Both the position numbers and the translations under genes were made by a program. From contig CM068548.1 in NCBI GenBank assembly GCA_035048495.1, positions 1,860,001-1,924,000 of the forward strand: DNA of 64,000 nt, in the 5' to 3' direction. Source of the stretch: Euptelea pleiosperma. Taxonomy: Eukaryota > Streptophyta > Magnoliopsida > Ranunculales > Eupteleaceae. The notes beneath the pieces are model-generated. The model made no database searches and had not been told where the DNA came from. It saw only the letters and a list, made by a program, of their open reading frames with translations. Below, piece after piece: positions 53,601 to 64,000 of this stretch (the first letter of the stretch is position 1; each line of letters starts with the position of its first letter).

Positions 53601-56229
53601 TAGAAATAGGTGTCACAGAAGACACGGATTGAAGAGGTTTGACTTCAGTAGGTAAAGGAAGGATGGGTTCTCTGGCCATGGTTATCAGAGGCTCGAACTC
53701 GATGAGTGGAGCGGGGATCTCTATCAGTGGAGCAGTCTCCAAAAGATCATTGAGATCAGAAATAGCTGACTCTGTTGCAAAGTCAGCTCCAAAGTGTTCT
53801 AGACACTGCTTAAGAATATCTTCGGTGGAGTCCGGGATTAGACTCTCAACGGCACACATTTCATCGGTCACGTCGCGATCGGCATCTTGTTGCATTAAAC
53901 GAAAGATATTGACCTCAGCTTTGAGGTTTCTGAAAGCAATGGACATGTTTCCGTCCCGGCAACCGATGTGTGCATTCGCGGTGGCAAGGAATGGACGGCC
54001 TAAGATGACCGGAATGCAGTTATCCTGACACGGCTCGGTGTCTAGAATGATAAAGTCCACAGGATAATAAAAGTCAGCGACTTTTACTAGGACATCTTCA
54101 ATGATTCCTCTTGGAATCTTGATGGACTGATCAGCCAATTTCAGGGTGACATTGGTAGGCTTCATATCTTTCAGTCCTAACTGCCGATATACCGAGAACG
54201 GTATGAGGTTAACGCTAGCCCCTAAATCTAGCAAGGCAGTGCAGCTAAAGTTGTCACCAATTTCACATTGGACAGTTGGGCTACCTGGATCCTTGTGTTT
54301 GATCACACTGTTGCGTTGAATGAACGCGGTAGCTTTTTCGGCCAAGAAGGCAGCTTTGGGTACATGCGTACGCCGCTTAACTGTGCACAAGTCCTTGAGG
54401 AATTTGGCATAGGAAGGGATTTGCTTGATAGCAGAAAGGAATGGGATATTGATCTGGACGTCTTTAAAGACATCTAAGATCTCAGAGAATTGCTGATCCC
54501 GCTTATCTTGGACAAGTCTGTCCGGGAAGGGAGGCTTTACTCGACAAATAGATTTGTCTTTAGCCTTAGATTTCTGCACAGGGATATCTGATGTTGGTGC
54601 AGAGGTAGAAGAAGCAGAGGTAGGATTGGTACTAGTTTCCTCTGTACGAGTGATGGGTGCTGGAGATGGCACCGGCGGTGGTTGGACTCCCATGTCCACA
54701 GTTTTTCCAGATCGTAGGGTGGTTACAGCTTGCACCTCCCCTTGACAATTCTCATTCTGGCTTTGAGATTGGGATCCGATCTCATATACTGCCCCTTTGG
54801 CATTTCCTTTAGGGTTGGCAATGGGTTGGCTAGGAAAGATCCCCTTAGCCTTCTCAGCTTCCAAGTTACCTAGACGTTGCTCTAGACGAAGCATGGATTG
54901 CTGTTGCTGTTGCTCTAGGCGTTGCATAGATTGAGTAATGAGTTGAGCTAGAAGGTCCTCGATACCGGGTTTGGGGACCGACTGTTGGGGAGCAGCTAAT
55001 GGGAGCTGAGGCACCAATTCGCGACTCGAGCTCATCGGGGCATTATAGTTATAGGCGGAAGAATTAGTTGGGACAATCTGTTGGTTCTGAAAGTTCTGGG
55101 GAACTCTTTGCTGATTCTGAAATGTGCTCGGTTGTCCAGAGTATTGACCCTGTTGGAACTGCTGGTTCTGAGTAGATGGGTACTGACTCTGCTGGTACTG
55201 ACCTTGATTGAATTGCCTAGTGGGTTGATTGAACCCAGGAGGATACATGCCCTGAGGTTGATGCGGAGGTTGAGCTTGAGGTTGAGTAGACTGAGGCCTC
55301 CAAGAGAAGTTAGGGTGGTTTCTCGTGTCCGGATGATAAGATTGACTATACGAGTTCTGAGTGGGTGGTTTGTATGTGCTGAAAGCACAAACTTCTTCCT
55401 GAAGAGGATTAGACCATCCTTCATTCAAAGGACAATGCTCAGTAGTATGGGAGGGTTGCAGACAGAGGGTGCAGGATTCCATAGGGCTCTCGTGTCCCAC
55501 ATGCATGACTGAGGTAGATTGTTGAGTAGGTTTTTGTACAGACACAGCCAGTGCCGAGACTGACTTGCTCAACTCTTGAATGACTGATCGAAGCTCAGTA
55601 TCAGCTGTAGCATCATGTCCCTTGGTTGTCCTTTGGACCGAAGTGGTTCGACTGAACTCTGAGTCAGTCGTCCAATGTTGAGAGTTTTCTCCTAACTCTC
55701 CCAAGAATTTGTATGCATCGGTCGGAGTTTGGTGCAGGAATTTTCCTTGGCACATTGACTCTACCATGGTCCGGGACTCATCAGTAAGTCCCTTGTAGAA
55801 GACATGGACAAGATTGCCCTTGTCGATGCTATGGTGGGGACACTTAGTCAGGTAGTCTTGGAATCTATCCCACGCTTCGAAAAATTTCTCATCGGACTTT
55901 TGTCGAAAGTCCTGGATGAGTTGCTTCATTTGGTTGGTCCGAGTCATGGGGTAGAATTTAGACATGAATTTGCCCACCAATTCTTTCCAACTGCTGATTG
56001 AATCAGCGGGTAAGGAGTAGAGCCAATCTGAGGCTCGATCTTTGAGCGAGAATGGGAAAACTCGCAGACGGACATTGTCATCATCGAGGTTCTGATTCTT
56101 GAAAAGTAGGATGACATGTTGGAATTCCCTAATATGGGTCTTCTCTTGGGAGACCACGAAAGGTTGGCAGCATTTGGATCGTCTGTGGCCTGATCTCAAA
56201 TTGTACCGCCGTAGTAGGTGGGAGAACAA
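50677..56229 (-). CDS. Gag-Pol polyprotein of the Athila-like element (main frame, 1850 codons)
   Basis: This is the replication polyprotein of the retrotransposon, acting in cytoplasmic particles and then the nucleus. In order: gag core with [14 protein letters not shown] (about 64-77) and [18 protein letters not shown] (about 116-133); a CCHC knuckle at residues 253-266 (spacing 2-4-4); a Gln/Pro-rich linker (300-460); protease DLGAS at 668-672; reverse transcriptase with YRRLN (1032-1036), [13 protein letters not shown] and FMDD (1128-1131); RNase H with [14 protein letters not shown] and [10 protein letters not shown]; integrase zinc finger H1484, H1491, C1522, C1525; integrase core with D1613 and E1649, and Glu1554 where Asp is expected. 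The frame is open throughout, unusual for a plant element. The first 25 or so residues are not family-like because the true gag start is in another frame. Confidence 0.95.
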   Translation of the reverse strand: MFSHLLRRYNLRSGHRRSKCCQPFVVSQEKTHIREFQHVILLFKNQNLDDDNVRLRVFPFSLKDRASDWLYSLPADSISSWKELVGKFMSKFYPMTRTNQMKQLIQDFRQKSDEKFFEAWDRFQDYLTKCPHHSIDKGNLVHVFYKGLTDESRTMVESMCQGKFLHQTPTDAYKFLGELGENSQHWTTDSEFSRTTSVQRTTKGHDATADTELRSVIQELSKSVSALAVSVQKPTQQSTSVMHVGHESPMESCTLCLQPSHTTEHCPLNEGWSNPLQEEVCAFSTYKPPTQNSYSQSYHPDTRNHPNFSWRPQSTQPQAQPPHQPQGMYPPGFNQPTRQFNQGQYQQSQYPSTQNQQFQQGQYSGQPSTFQNQQRVPQNFQNQQIVPTNSSAYNYNAPMSSSRELVPQLPLAAPQQSVPKPGIEDLLAQLITQSMQRLEQQQQQSMLRLEQRLGNLEAEKAKGIFPSQPIANPKGNAKGAVYEIGSQSQSQNENCQGEVQAVTTLRSGKTVDMGVQPPPVPSPAPITRTEETSTNPTSASSTSAPTSDIPVQKSKAKDKSICRVKPPFPDRLVQDKRDQQFSEILDVFKDVQINIPFLSAIKQIPSYAKFLKDLCTVKRRTHVPKAAFLAEKATAFIQRNSVIKHKDPGSPTVQCEIGDNFSCTALLDLGASVNLIPFSVYRQLGLKDMKPTNVTLKLADQSIKIPRGIIEDVLVKVADFYYPVDFIILDTEPCQDNCIPVILGRPFLATANAHIGCRDGNMSIAFRNLKAEVNIFRLMQQDADRDVTDEMCAVESLIPDSTEDILKQCLEHFGADFATESAISDLNDLLETAPLIEIPAPLIEFEPLITMAREPILPLPTEVKPLQSVSSVTPISTPSTPILELKPLPTDLSYAYLGPKETYPVIIASALSESERKKLLELLNEHKSAIGWTIDDIRGIDPSVCQHHIYLEDESKTSREHQRRLNPVLKDVVRDEVLKLLDAGIIYPISDSKWVSPIHVVPKKAGFTVVENENKEMVTQRLKKGWRVCIDYRRLNTNTRKDHFPLPFIDQMLERLAGHSYYCFLDGYSGYNQIPIAPEDHEKITFTCPFGTFAYKRMPFGLCNAPATFQRCMMSIFSDMVEKFLEVFMDDFSIFGSSFDDCLNHLGLVLHRCQDKRLVLNWEKCHFMVKKGIVLGHVISHQGIEVDKAKIDIISTLPIPKSVRDIRSFLGHGGFYRRFIKDFSQIARPLSHLLAKDSPFDFNADCVKAFERLKSELTTAPIIRPPDWTLPFEVMCDASDYALGAVLGQRVDKRSHVIYYASKTLNSAQMNYSTTEKELLAVVFALDKFRQYLLATKVVVYTDHAALRYLMSKKETKPRLIRWILLLQEFDLEIKDKKGTENVVADHLSRLTLESSFDTQPIPESFPDEQLFAISVNPWYADIVNYLVTEEMPSHWSKQDKSQFLARVKYYSWDDPYLYKYCPDQIIRLCVPESDQLNILSSCHDQPCGGHFSTKKTAEKVLQCGFYWPTLFKDAHIYSKTCPNCQHLGRISQRNMMPLTPIQVDEIFDIWGIEFMGPFSISYGFEYILLAVDYVSKWIEAIPTKTNDHKVVVKFLKEFIFARFGAPKAIISDGGTHFCNRIFEQLMKKYGVTHKVALAYHPQTSGQVEVSNRQIKQILEKTVNTTRKDWSTRLTDALWAYRTAYKTPLNMSPYRLVFGKPCHLPVEIEHRALWAIKKLNFDLDSAGEERKLQMNELEELRNDAYNLSKNYKAKMKWIHDKSILRKEFHPGQKVLLYNSRLHLFPGKLKSRWTGPYTVTAATPFGAITIEDPKDHSSFQVNGQRLKQFHELEVSLIQTFEIDLIDPAYVD

Positions 56230-56440
56230 TGCAAGTGGGCGGATTGGCAGAGATAGGAGCGAACGTCTCGATAAGAGGTCGTTCGACTGCCATGACTACA
56301 AAGGTAGTAGTACTGGGGGAAGTGGGTGGGGAAAGAGATGGGGAAGAATTTAGTGGAGGATCCACTGTAGGTACGTGATTCTCAGATCGAACCAAGCGTT
56401 TGTTCGGACGATTCCAAACGGGCATACGCGAATGAGGCAA
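56130..56440 (-). pseudogene. N-terminal part of Gag in a shifted frame
   Basis: A frame starting at ATG 56440 contains [15 protein letters not shown] and [17 protein letters not shown], which matches the usual start of Athila gag proteins just before the region where the main frame becomes family-like. It ends in TAG at about 56129, while the main frame is displaced by +1 and becomes gag-like from about 56145. The gag gene is therefore broken, or bridged by a frameshift, within roughly 56130-56165. I describe the break only. Confidence 0.75.
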
Positions 56441-58137
56441 GCTCTATACTTGGCAAAAAGTTGCCAGAGAGGAACACTATCCTAAATGATGCACACCAAG
56501 CACAGATAATCCTATTCTAAGCAATGAGGATATATTTTAGGAATTATCTTTGTTAGTTTTGGGGCTAGAGTAGATTATGACAGTGGGCGGACCACTGGTT
56601 TATCTTTTAACCGCAGGACTAACTATTTTGCACTCAGAGGTTCTCACCAGGCTACACTCTTCAGAGCGAATCCTTTAGTACTAACTCTAGTTAACAACAA
56701 GGCAATCCGAAGCCTAGACAGACGTGCGGTACAATGGCTGACTTAAGTACGTCCCAGACTAACCGGATTGGTCAAGTGGATAAGAAGAGTGTTCCCTCGG
56801 GTTAAGCTAGGGTTGGTGCGTGTTCCTAGTCCACACGTAACTAACCGCCGAATAGTCCAAGATGCCACGTCGAGCTCAGTGTACTTGAGTAGCAGGGACT
56901 TATGGGTGTGTTAGACAATAGGGACCCGCGCTCGTGGTCTTATTTCGATTGGATGTTAAGCGGGTTCGCTTTGCGTGGATTTTTCCTCGAACACCGGGCT
57001 AATTGGCTCTACTTCTTGATTCTTTTTAATTAAATGGAGCCTTAGGATCAAATCAGTTGGAATGATGAGGTGGGTGATGAAGTCCCACCAGTTTCAATTT
57101 GGAGCTGGGTTTGCTCTCTTAGAGTGGATTGATTAACGGCCACGCCACGCAAGTCGAAGAATATGGATGCGAAAGCAAATAGACAAGCAGCAATGAGTCA
57201 CCCAACGGCGCAGTATCGCTCTCAAGGTGAGGATAGAGACTTACCTCCCGTGGGCCACGCCACGGGGTCGCCTCCGTGGGTTAGAGAGGGGTATCCTAAT
57301 GGGCTTGGGCCCGACTCCACCTCTTTGAGCTTTCGCTCTCTACCCACACTGGATCGTGTTCCTGCAGAAAAGTTAGATCGCACGGTCTAGGTATGTGGGA
57401 TTCTATTTGGAAGATCCTTGCCTTTTTAGGGTTCACTGAACAAGCACTGAATTTAGGCAAGTTTTTGAATTAGTTTCCAAATTCGAGATGGGTTAAAATT
57501 TAGGAATTCCTAGATTGGAAAATACCTAGATTGGAAAGTTTCCCGAACTGTGGAGATCTTCCAAGAAAGATTTGATTGCGAGATCCCTTATAATTTTGGG
57601 AAATTTCCCAAAATTGAAATTCTGCTAGATTTGGGGCGTTTCCTTTTGCAGACTTTTCCAAATTCGGAAGATTTCTAAAGATAGAAATGCTTCTAAAGAG
57701 GAAACTTCTAAGAGGGGAAACCCTAATTAAGCAGAGTTTCAAGATTTTGGAATCTTTCCAAAAATCGCAAATCCTTGATTGGTGATTTCTAAAAATCTGC
57801 AGAATATAAAACCCTAATTTTTTTTGAATTTTGATTTTTTAATTTTTTTGGTAATTTCCACTTAATCTAGGGTTTCTAAAAAACCCTAGAACAAGATCTA
57901 GCAGTTATTTGGAAAGCAGTAAAATTCCTAAATTATTACAACTTTGCACTCGGCCTTCCGAGGCATTAAAAATAGTAATTTAAAAACTGCTAAAAATCAA
58001 CAAAAACAAAAAAATAGAAAGTTTCCAAAAAAGGTCGGGCTGGCCAAATTGAGCAGCTTTTCGCTTCAGCAACTTTCCAATTCCGTCTTTACGTCCTTTT
58101 TCGCACTTCCGGTCACCAGAACGGCAGCGGCGCCATT
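56441..58137 (-). other. 5' leader of the Athila-like element with tRNA-Asp-type primer site
   Basis: A 1.7-kb non-coding leader lies between the 5' LTR and gag, as in other Athila elements. The primer site TGGCGCCGCTGCCG (complement of 58122-58135) starts two bases after the LTR and fits tRNA-Asp with a mismatch or two. No long frame is seen. Confidence 0.75.
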
Positions 58138-60470
58138 TGAAAATAGAATTTTCCCGCGTCGTTGGTTACGGAAATCCTAGATCTCAACAATATTTGTAAT
58201 TATCCGATTCTTTTTCACTCAAATCCTGCAAAAATCACAGGGTTGTACAGTGGCTCGTGTCGGATGTCGATCCGCACTCGGGGTTAGTTAGCGCGACTCA
58301 TGAACATGCAATGACTGATTTTTATCAAGAAAATATGGAGAGGTGAGAATGGTGATGGATTTAAAACATGCTTAGTGATTTCTAGAGAGAGAAATTGCCA
58401 TAAGATTAAAAAGAAAATAACTAACACAATGAAGTAATACTAGAATTTATTGAAATAATAACTTTCTTACAATATTCTCAATCAAAATTGCGAACTAAAC
58501 ATAAAAAGAACTAAAAGGATTAAACTATAAAGCCGTAAGAACTAGAGAGAGGAAGAGAATAAGAGGAGAGAGAGTATGAATTTTTAGAGAGAGAGAAGAG
58601 ACTAGAGAGATCTAGAGAGAAAAAGAAAACTCATGACCACTTACCCTAAGTGATTAGGATCGGCCAAAGGAGAGAGCGGCTGGATGGTGGTGGCTGATGT
58701 TGTAGTGGCCTGCAAGTTGAGGAGCAAGTCGGCTTCCTCCTCTCTTCTTCTCTATTAACTCTTCCCCTTTTTTTTTTTTTTTTTTTTTCGTTTTTGTTTC
58801 TTTTCTTCTGACAGAGAGAGAGAACGGTGAAGTGAGGGAGAGGGGTTTTGACGGCTTGGCCAAGTGGTTGGGGACGATGGTGGCAGTAGGGGGACGGTAG
58901 TGATGGTGAAGCACGGTTGTGCTGTTGGTGAATGGAGGTTGGATCAACGGTGGTGCAGGCTGTAGGGCGGTAGAGGCGGTGGATGGAGATGCTGTCTGTG
59001 TGGAGGCGTTGCAAGAGGCAGCAACGAGGAAGGGGAGGGCGAGCTGGGATGGTGATGGCGGCAAGGGCTGAGAACGGTGGTGCACCAGTCCGGTGGGAGG
59101 CGGTGTGAAACGGTGGTGGTAGACGGTGTAGGCAGCAACCGAAGTTGCAATCACGTGGGATCCCCCCGTTGGCTTTTATAAAGGTGTTGGTGATCAGCCT
59201 GGGGCAAAGGAGATGGAGAGACGGGGGAAAAAATGGAGTTGCAGATGGCCGGAGTTCTGCAACTCCGGCGAGAATAAAAGAGGAAGATGAAAAGAAGAAG
59301 GTGGAGAAGAAAAGGAAAAAATGGGGCTAAGGGTGAAGGGATCCGTGCGGGATTGATAGGGGGAGAGAATGGAAGAGATTGGAGGGGGATTAGGGTTCGA
59401 ACGAACCCTTCTCCCTCCTCTTATAAAGCTCCCTATTTCCATTAATGGAAATAGGGTATTTTTTTGAAAATAAAAAAATAAATTTTTTTTTTTTTTTTTT
59501 TTTTTAAGTAAAAACCTACTTTTCTATGGGGAATCTCCCCAATTAGTGGACCCCCCATTTTTTAATTAAAATTATTTTGAAATTCACGGGGTCCACTAAC
59601 TTGTCGGACAGCGGGTCGATGATGATGGGCCCGGCTATTGGCCCACATGGACTGATGATGTCCATCGTCTCACAAGATGATGTGACAGACATTCTGATGG
59701 CGATCGGATGGATGGTGACTTGATTGGGACCCAGATTGGTAGATTGACGGATCTAGAGAGATCCAACGGTCCGATTGAAGATCCAACGGTCCGATGGAAG
59801 ATCCAACGGTCAGAAAGCTAAGGGAGATGAGATAGAGCCGAAGGGTAGGAGTTCTGGGGTTAGGTCAGTAGATTCGAGGATCGAGAGATGAAGAGAGATG
59901 GAGAATAAGAAGAGATGAGAGAAAAAGTATCAAAAAAATGGAAAAAAGCACTGGCGGAGGGTCTGGAACCCTGGTCTTCACTGTGACCATCCTCACGCTT
60001 CTCCAGTAGAGTCGACTATCATTCCTTGCTGACTCATGTGGCTTTAAACGCTTTGGTCCGTCTCTTGGTCATTGGCTCTCCTGCTCTCTTCGTTCTTTGG
60101 GCCGGCTTTTTGGTCCTCTTATTCAGCCCATATTTGGCCCATATCTTCTAGTCATAGCATGTGGGCTCTTTAAGCTTTGATAATGGGCTTTCATGATCGA
60201 TTTGGGCCCACAAGTCTCGAGAATCGTCCCATCGGGGTTTCCTGCGACAGAAGAAGCGCGTAATGAGACTCTATCAGAATGACTTCATATCTAGACTTCC
60301 GAAAATGTGTTTAATGCATGCAAATATACCATTTCGTCCAGAAAAGTGTGTTCTACGCAATGAGATAGACTCTTACATAGAAAAGTGGATAATTAGAGCA
60401 GTTTACGTAGGAGAATGCAATAACGCTAAAAGGATAATTGCTTAAAATAAGCACTTTTGAGCGAATATCA
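58138..60470 (-). repeat. 5' LTR of the Athila-like element (2333 bp)
   Basis: Almost identical to 46392-48725. Differences that I could see: A/G near the TTACGGAAATC word, A/C in CTCAACAATATT, A/C in AAATTGCCATAAG, A/G in AGAGATGAGAGAAA, and one T fewer in the T-run near 58768-58788. The target duplication CAAAA follows at 60471. Confidence 0.95.
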
Positions 60471-60536
60471 CAAAAATTAAAGCTGAAATGGCTGCATATG
60501 TCAGCTAGACACCCTTAAAAGGGGCATTTGCCCCAT

Positions 60537-60930
60537 GGTTATAAAAACGGCTGTTTAAATGGTTTTAACGGCCGTTTAAACGGTAACGCCCCAAGCCCGT
60601 TTCCGTTAAAACCATTTAAACACGTTTTAACGGTTTTGAAAAAAACGGCCGTTTTTTGTTTTGACGGCTGTTAAAATCGTTTAAACAGCTGTATAATTCT
60701 GAAAATTTTTGTGAACAAAACAGTCGTTAAATCCGTTTAATTTTCGTTAAATTCCGTTTTTTTTTTTTTCTTCAAATTTTGAATTTCAGCGCCATTTTTC
60801 CGTTAAAATCCGTTTAATTCCGTTTTTTTTTTCTATTTTTGCCCCTGGCCGTTTCAATCTGTTTTAATGGCCGTTTAAACGGTAACGCCCCCAGTCCGTT
60901 TAACCGTTAAAACGGCCTCCTTTAAACCTT
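60537..60930. repeat. ACGG/CCGTT palindrome-rich repeat element
   Basis: Dense in palindromic words such as AACGGCCGTTTAAACGG, CGTTTAAACGG and CCGTTAAAACC, with a long direct repeat GGCCGTTTAAACGGTAACGC at about 60579 and 60870. It is likely a small non-autonomous DNA element of unknown type. A diverged relative is at 45540-45764. No coding sequence. Confidence 0.7.
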
Positions 60931-60962
60931 GGTTTGCCCATTTAGGAGTAAAACTTCTGTTA

Positions 60963-61310
60963 CAATACAAGCCATGTGGCACACTCTTAGTAGACGCTGA
61001 TCGAATGGATGTTTGATCAGTCCCTCGGTGGACCTGCAAACTAAAAATCAGCCTGATTAGTAATTTACAACCTTTGGATCTTTGAACTCAAATTCCCATG
61101 GTTAAAATCGACCCATGAAAATAACTTCAACCCAACGCTTATAAACCAGTGAGCATAATTTACCATTATTTGGGGTAAAAGGATCCAAAGGTTTGAAATC
61201 ACTAATCGAGCTGATATTAGGTTTGTAGGTCCATATTGGCTAAAACATCCATCCTATCAGCATCCTCTAAGAGTGGCACGTGGCTCAAATTGTGAGCAGT
61301 CAGCAAATTT
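60963..61310. mobile_element. Hairpin MITE family member, near complete
   Basis: The left arm has GTGGCACACTCTTAG, GGATGTTTGATCAGTCC, GGTGGACCTGCAAAC and AAAATCAGCCTGATTAG. The right arm is the inverse: GAAATCACTAATCGAGCTG, GGTTTGTAGGTCCA, AAACATCCATCC and CCTCTAAGAGTGGCACG. Outer ends blur into TCTACTTCGAGTAGAA. Confidence 0.75.
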
Positions 61311-61354
61311 CTACTTCGAGTAGAACTTTGCAGACCAATGGACATCATCATCAA

Positions 61355-61695
61355 GGAACACTGTTTGAGCCACGTGGTAGACTTCTGCTGACCCTATGGA
61401 TGTTTGGCCACCTCTCGGTGGACCTAGATACCAAACATCAGCCTGATTAGTGATTTCTAACCTACAGATCTTTGTACTCGAATAATGCTCAAATTCTACG
61501 GTTAAAAATCGACTCCAATCCAACGCTCTTTTTCTTTTTCTTTTTTTCCTTTCTGTAAACGCCAATCCAATGCTTATAAATCATTCATTTGGCTAATTTT
61601 TGGTACGTTGGACCACTTAGATTAGGGCCAAACATCCATACGGTTAGAGATAAGAGTATGCTACGTGGCTCATATTGTGGTCCGTCATCAACGTT
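61355..61695. mobile_element. Hairpin MITE family member, adjacent copy
   Basis: The left arm has GAGCCACGTGGTAGAC, GGATGTTTGGCCACCTC, GGTGGACCTAGATAC and ATCAGCCTGATTAGTGAT. The right arm has TTTTTGGTACGTTGGACCAC, CCAAACATCCATACGG and CTACGTGGCTCATATTG. A T/C-rich insertion near 61530 interrupts the centre. Confidence 0.7.
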
Positions 61696-61699
61696 GATA

Positions 61700-62189
61700 A
61701 CGGAAGTCCGTCAGCAAAGTCATACTGTTTAATTGTTTCTTCTTCATTATTATTGTTGCGGAATCAAGGACATCAAGGACACGTCAACGTCCAAGACACA
61801 GCCAGTGTTGAAACGAGAAAAAATTCGCTGACCTGGGGGGCTTCAAACTTTGATGTCCTCCTCCAAAAATGTGAGACAAGTACCCATATTAACCACTAAC
61901 CAGTGACTTAACCCGGGTTGAGTTAAGGGAATGATGTACGTGTCTGACATTTTGCGTGGGGAGACTTCAAAGCTTGACGCCTTTTTTTAAAACAATTAAC
62001 CTTGGTTAAATCATGATTAAATAGTAAGCTCAGCTTGAGTTAAGAGTTGTCCAGCAAAAACTGATTTCTGCGGTTGCCTAGATGGACAGTGGACTCCTGC
62101 GAAACTGGTTTCTCTTATACCGGACAAAAAAGTGTACGGTTGGGACTATTGACTATTGGATTCAAGGAGTAAAAACTTTGTTTACATGG
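61700..62189. other. Spacer, nothing recognised
   Basis: No gene or repeat with clear borders. It contains ordinary AT-rich intergenic sequence. Confidence 0.4.
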
Positions 62190-62400
62190 CGCAATATGAG
62201 ACACGGTGGAATACTCTTAGAGGACTCTGACCGTATGGATGCATTTTCCAATCCCTAGGTGGACCTACAGGCCAAAAATCAGCTTGATTAGTGCTTTCAA
62301 ACCTTTGGATCTTTGTACCTCAAATAATGGTCAATAATGCTAACATTCCCATGAAAATAACTCCAATCCAATGCCTAGAAATCACTAATCGGGTTGAATT
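62190..62400. mobile_element. Hairpin MITE family member, right arm truncated
   Basis: The left arm is good (CTCTTAGAGGACTCTGACC, GTATGGATGC, AATCCCTAGGTGGACC, AATCAGCTTGATTAGTG). The right arm stops after AGAAATCACTAATCGGG. Confidence 0.65.
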
Positions 62401-62734
62401 TACTCGAACATCTTTTTTTTTTTTTAACTTTATTTTTGTTGTATGTCGAATTGCTAAATAGGTCTAAAACTAGAATCACAAGGATAAGACCGGGTCCAGC
62501 GATTAGGGGAGAAAATTAACTCTTAGGAGTAGTCGCGAAGCCAGGAAAGGGACCAGGGGAGCAGGTGGCCACCTCAATTTTCAAAATCCTTTAAAAAAAT
62601 AGTTTTTGATTTCCAAAGTACGCTTAAATTTTAGTTTAGTGCACCCCACCCTCAGATGTAATCCTTTAAAATCTAGCGCCGGCGAAGCTTGGGAGAATTT
62701 GTCAATGGGGGGCTATGGGATGCATAAAAATGTT

Positions 62735-62935
62735 CCTTGTGGCACTCTCTTGCAGGCCCAATGACCCATGATTGATTGGTCCATCCCTTGATGGGCCTAC
62801 ACATCAACAATCAGCCTGATTGGTGATCATTAGCAATTCGATATATGTACCCAAACAATACTAGAATCCAATGGCTAGTTATAACCAATCAAGCTGATTG
62901 TTGGTGTGTAGGTCCATCAAGGGATGTGACAATAA
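62735..62935. mobile_element. Hairpin MITE family member, short variant
   Basis: Arms GGTCCATCCCTTGATGGGCC, ACAATCAGCCTGATTGGTGA and the inverse ACCAATCAAGCTGATTGTTGG, GTGTAGGTCCATCAAGGGA are well paired across a loop of about 60 bases. Confidence 0.75.
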
Positions 62936-63039
62936 ATTTTATTGTAAATAAATTTATTTATGACATGGCAATCCACTTATGTTTGGACCAGCCCTGCTTC
63001 GCTGACTAGTGTGGTATTCAGAATATTGCTCTTTCAACT

Positions 63040-63475
63040 GGGGAACGGGGTACTCTAGAGCTACAGTCCAGAACCAGGAGTTATAAGGTTCGCTGGTCAA
63101 AGAAGATGATAAGGGGGAAAGCATGACGAACTATTGTGTCATGTGCAAAGAAGATGGGGAATCCGTCAATCACCTCCTCCATTACAGGTTAGCCCGGGAA
63201 GTGTGGGGGCTCTTTTTCGGTCTCTTTGGCATTGATTGGACCCTCCATGCCTCAGTTTGCCTGACTATTGGGAGTTGGTCCTTGTGATGCTTTCCCCCAT
63301 TGTGGTCGCAGACTGTGGAGCATCCTCCGGTTTGCAGTTTGATGGGGCCTATGGAAGGAGAGGAACAAAAGAATCTTTGAAGGCAAAGAGGCGTCTACCC
63401 ACGACATCCCATGCGTCTTGTATCTTCCTTTTTTTTTCAATAAAATCTTTTACCTTATCAAAAGAAAAAAAGTTC
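63040..63475 (+). pseudogene. LINE (L1-type) 3' end, 5'-truncated and decayed
   Basis: The sequence encodes, with frame breaks, the C-terminal part of a plant L1 ORF2: CVMCKEDGESVNHLL, which is the zinc-finger region after the reverse transcriptase (CxxC then HxxxH-like spacing), and near the end WKERNKRIFEGKEAS. A short 3' tail TCAATAAAATCTTTTACC with TATCAAAAGAAAAAAAG follows, the usual L1 ending. Everything upstream, including the reverse transcriptase, is missing, as is common for LINE insertions. Confidence 0.75.
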
Positions 63476-64000
63476 TCTGGTCTGGATCTTTTATGCAAGG
63501 CCATACTTGGATTGATAAAATTAAATATAGTAGTGGAAGTATGGTAGCATCGGAACTACCACCTGTGTCCCGCAGAAAGTATATTCTTTTATGAGTTCTG
63601 AATGGACCCCAGCCCCATTCTCTTCAATGAATTGTGTGCATGGCCCACTTACCCAGCGATCCAGCCTGTTCAATTTTGGGGGGACACAGGAGAATTGCAC
63701 CAAAAGCACACTACCTATACACTACGTGTATCCAGGGCCTTGCCCAATTCAGGAATGGAAGACCTGGTTTGATATTGCAACCTCTTTTCAGAAATCTAAT
63801 CTTTTTTCAAGGAAAATATCTGAAAACCATGCCACAGTAACCAGACCTGGACTAACATCATCATCTAGACCTCTTATGTCAAATTCAAACTGATTGTATG
63901 GCCGTAACCATCCAAAACTATTTGAAAGTTTTTAAGTGGTCGAAAAAAAAAAACGATATAGCAAATGGTCGCAGACAGAGATTCTCCCACGTTGAATCCA
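63476..64000. other. Unassigned right edge
   Basis: No recognisable gene. Short open stretches on both strands have no family features. Confidence 0.4.

Larger units (their letters stand above)
46392..60470 (-). mobile_element. Complete Athila-like Ty3/gypsy retrotransposon, 14.1 kb
   Basis: The element reads right to left: 5' LTR (58138-60470), primer site, 1.7-kb leader, gag-pol (56440-50677), 1.95-kb non-coding 3' region, polypurine tract, 3' LTR (46392-48725). CAAAA is duplicated on both sides (46387-46391 and 60471-60475). The primer site beside the 5' LTR is TGGCGCCGCTGCCG, close to the 3' end complement of tRNA-Asp as used by Athila elements; the gag type, the DLGAS protease and the integrase also point to the Athila/Tat branch. 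The two LTRs differ by about four substitutions and one homopolymer base by eye, so the insertion is very recent. The polyprotein is nearly intact but has a gag frame break and an altered integrase residue. No env-like frame was found. Confidence 0.95.

Noticed and set aside
57163..57390. 75-codon frame in the leader of the Athila-like element
   Set aside because: It runs against the element's direction, is not family-like and is short enough to be chance.

Overview
The window is nuclear DNA of a flowering plant. It is AT-rich and intergenic, most of it is transposable-element sequence, and genes with introns are few and far apart. The repeat types (Athila-like Ty3/gypsy, Copia LTRs with a CACCCCCC-TCTAG tail, PIF/Harbinger, hAT, TRIMs primed by initiator tRNA-Met) are those of angiosperms. 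A magnoliid-type genome is my guess from the overall repeat style; nothing here proves the lineage.

Layout. 1-4.8 kb: unannotated DNA with one possible pair of decayed exons. 4.8-5.1 kb: two exons of a shaggy/GSK3-like kinase, broken by a stop. 5.2-12.6 kb: a chain of Copia-type LTRs and 3' internal tails, carrying dense clusters of the palindrome CAATCGATTG. 13.8-16.8 kb: a decayed two-gene PIF/Harbinger transposon (transposase plus Myb/SANT-like gene). 17.5-17.8 kb: an intact two-exon arabinogalactan-peptide gene on the minus strand, the best host gene here. 18-25 kb: MITEs, a further LTR and a repeat-rich spacer. 25-28.7, 36.3-39.8 and 39.8-42.8 kb: three related copies (A, C, B) of one GTGGGGCCCAC-rich unit, each with different later insertions. 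26.6-28.6 kb: a small LTR element carrying non-retroviral coding sequence. 29.1-36.1 kb: two decayed BED-finger hAT transposons in inverted orientation, one split by a 335-bp TRIM. 44.6-45.2 kb: exon 1 of a LEA_2/NHL-type membrane protein, minus strand. 45.8-46.3 kb: a 501-bp hairpin MITE. 46.4-60.5 kb: a complete, very young 14.1-kb Athila-like element, minus strand, with a 5-bp target duplication. 60.5-64 kb: more hairpin MITEs and a 5'-truncated LINE tail.

The host genes do not form a pathway. The window mainly records nested insertions, many of which can be proved: six elements have exact target-site duplications, and three of these also have a matching empty site inside a paralogous copy in the same window. 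The most unusual items are the palindrome clusters in the LTRs, the coding cargo of the small LTR element, and the Athila polyprotein, whose reading frame is almost intact but carries a gag frame break and an Asp-to-Glu change at the first integrase catalytic residue.
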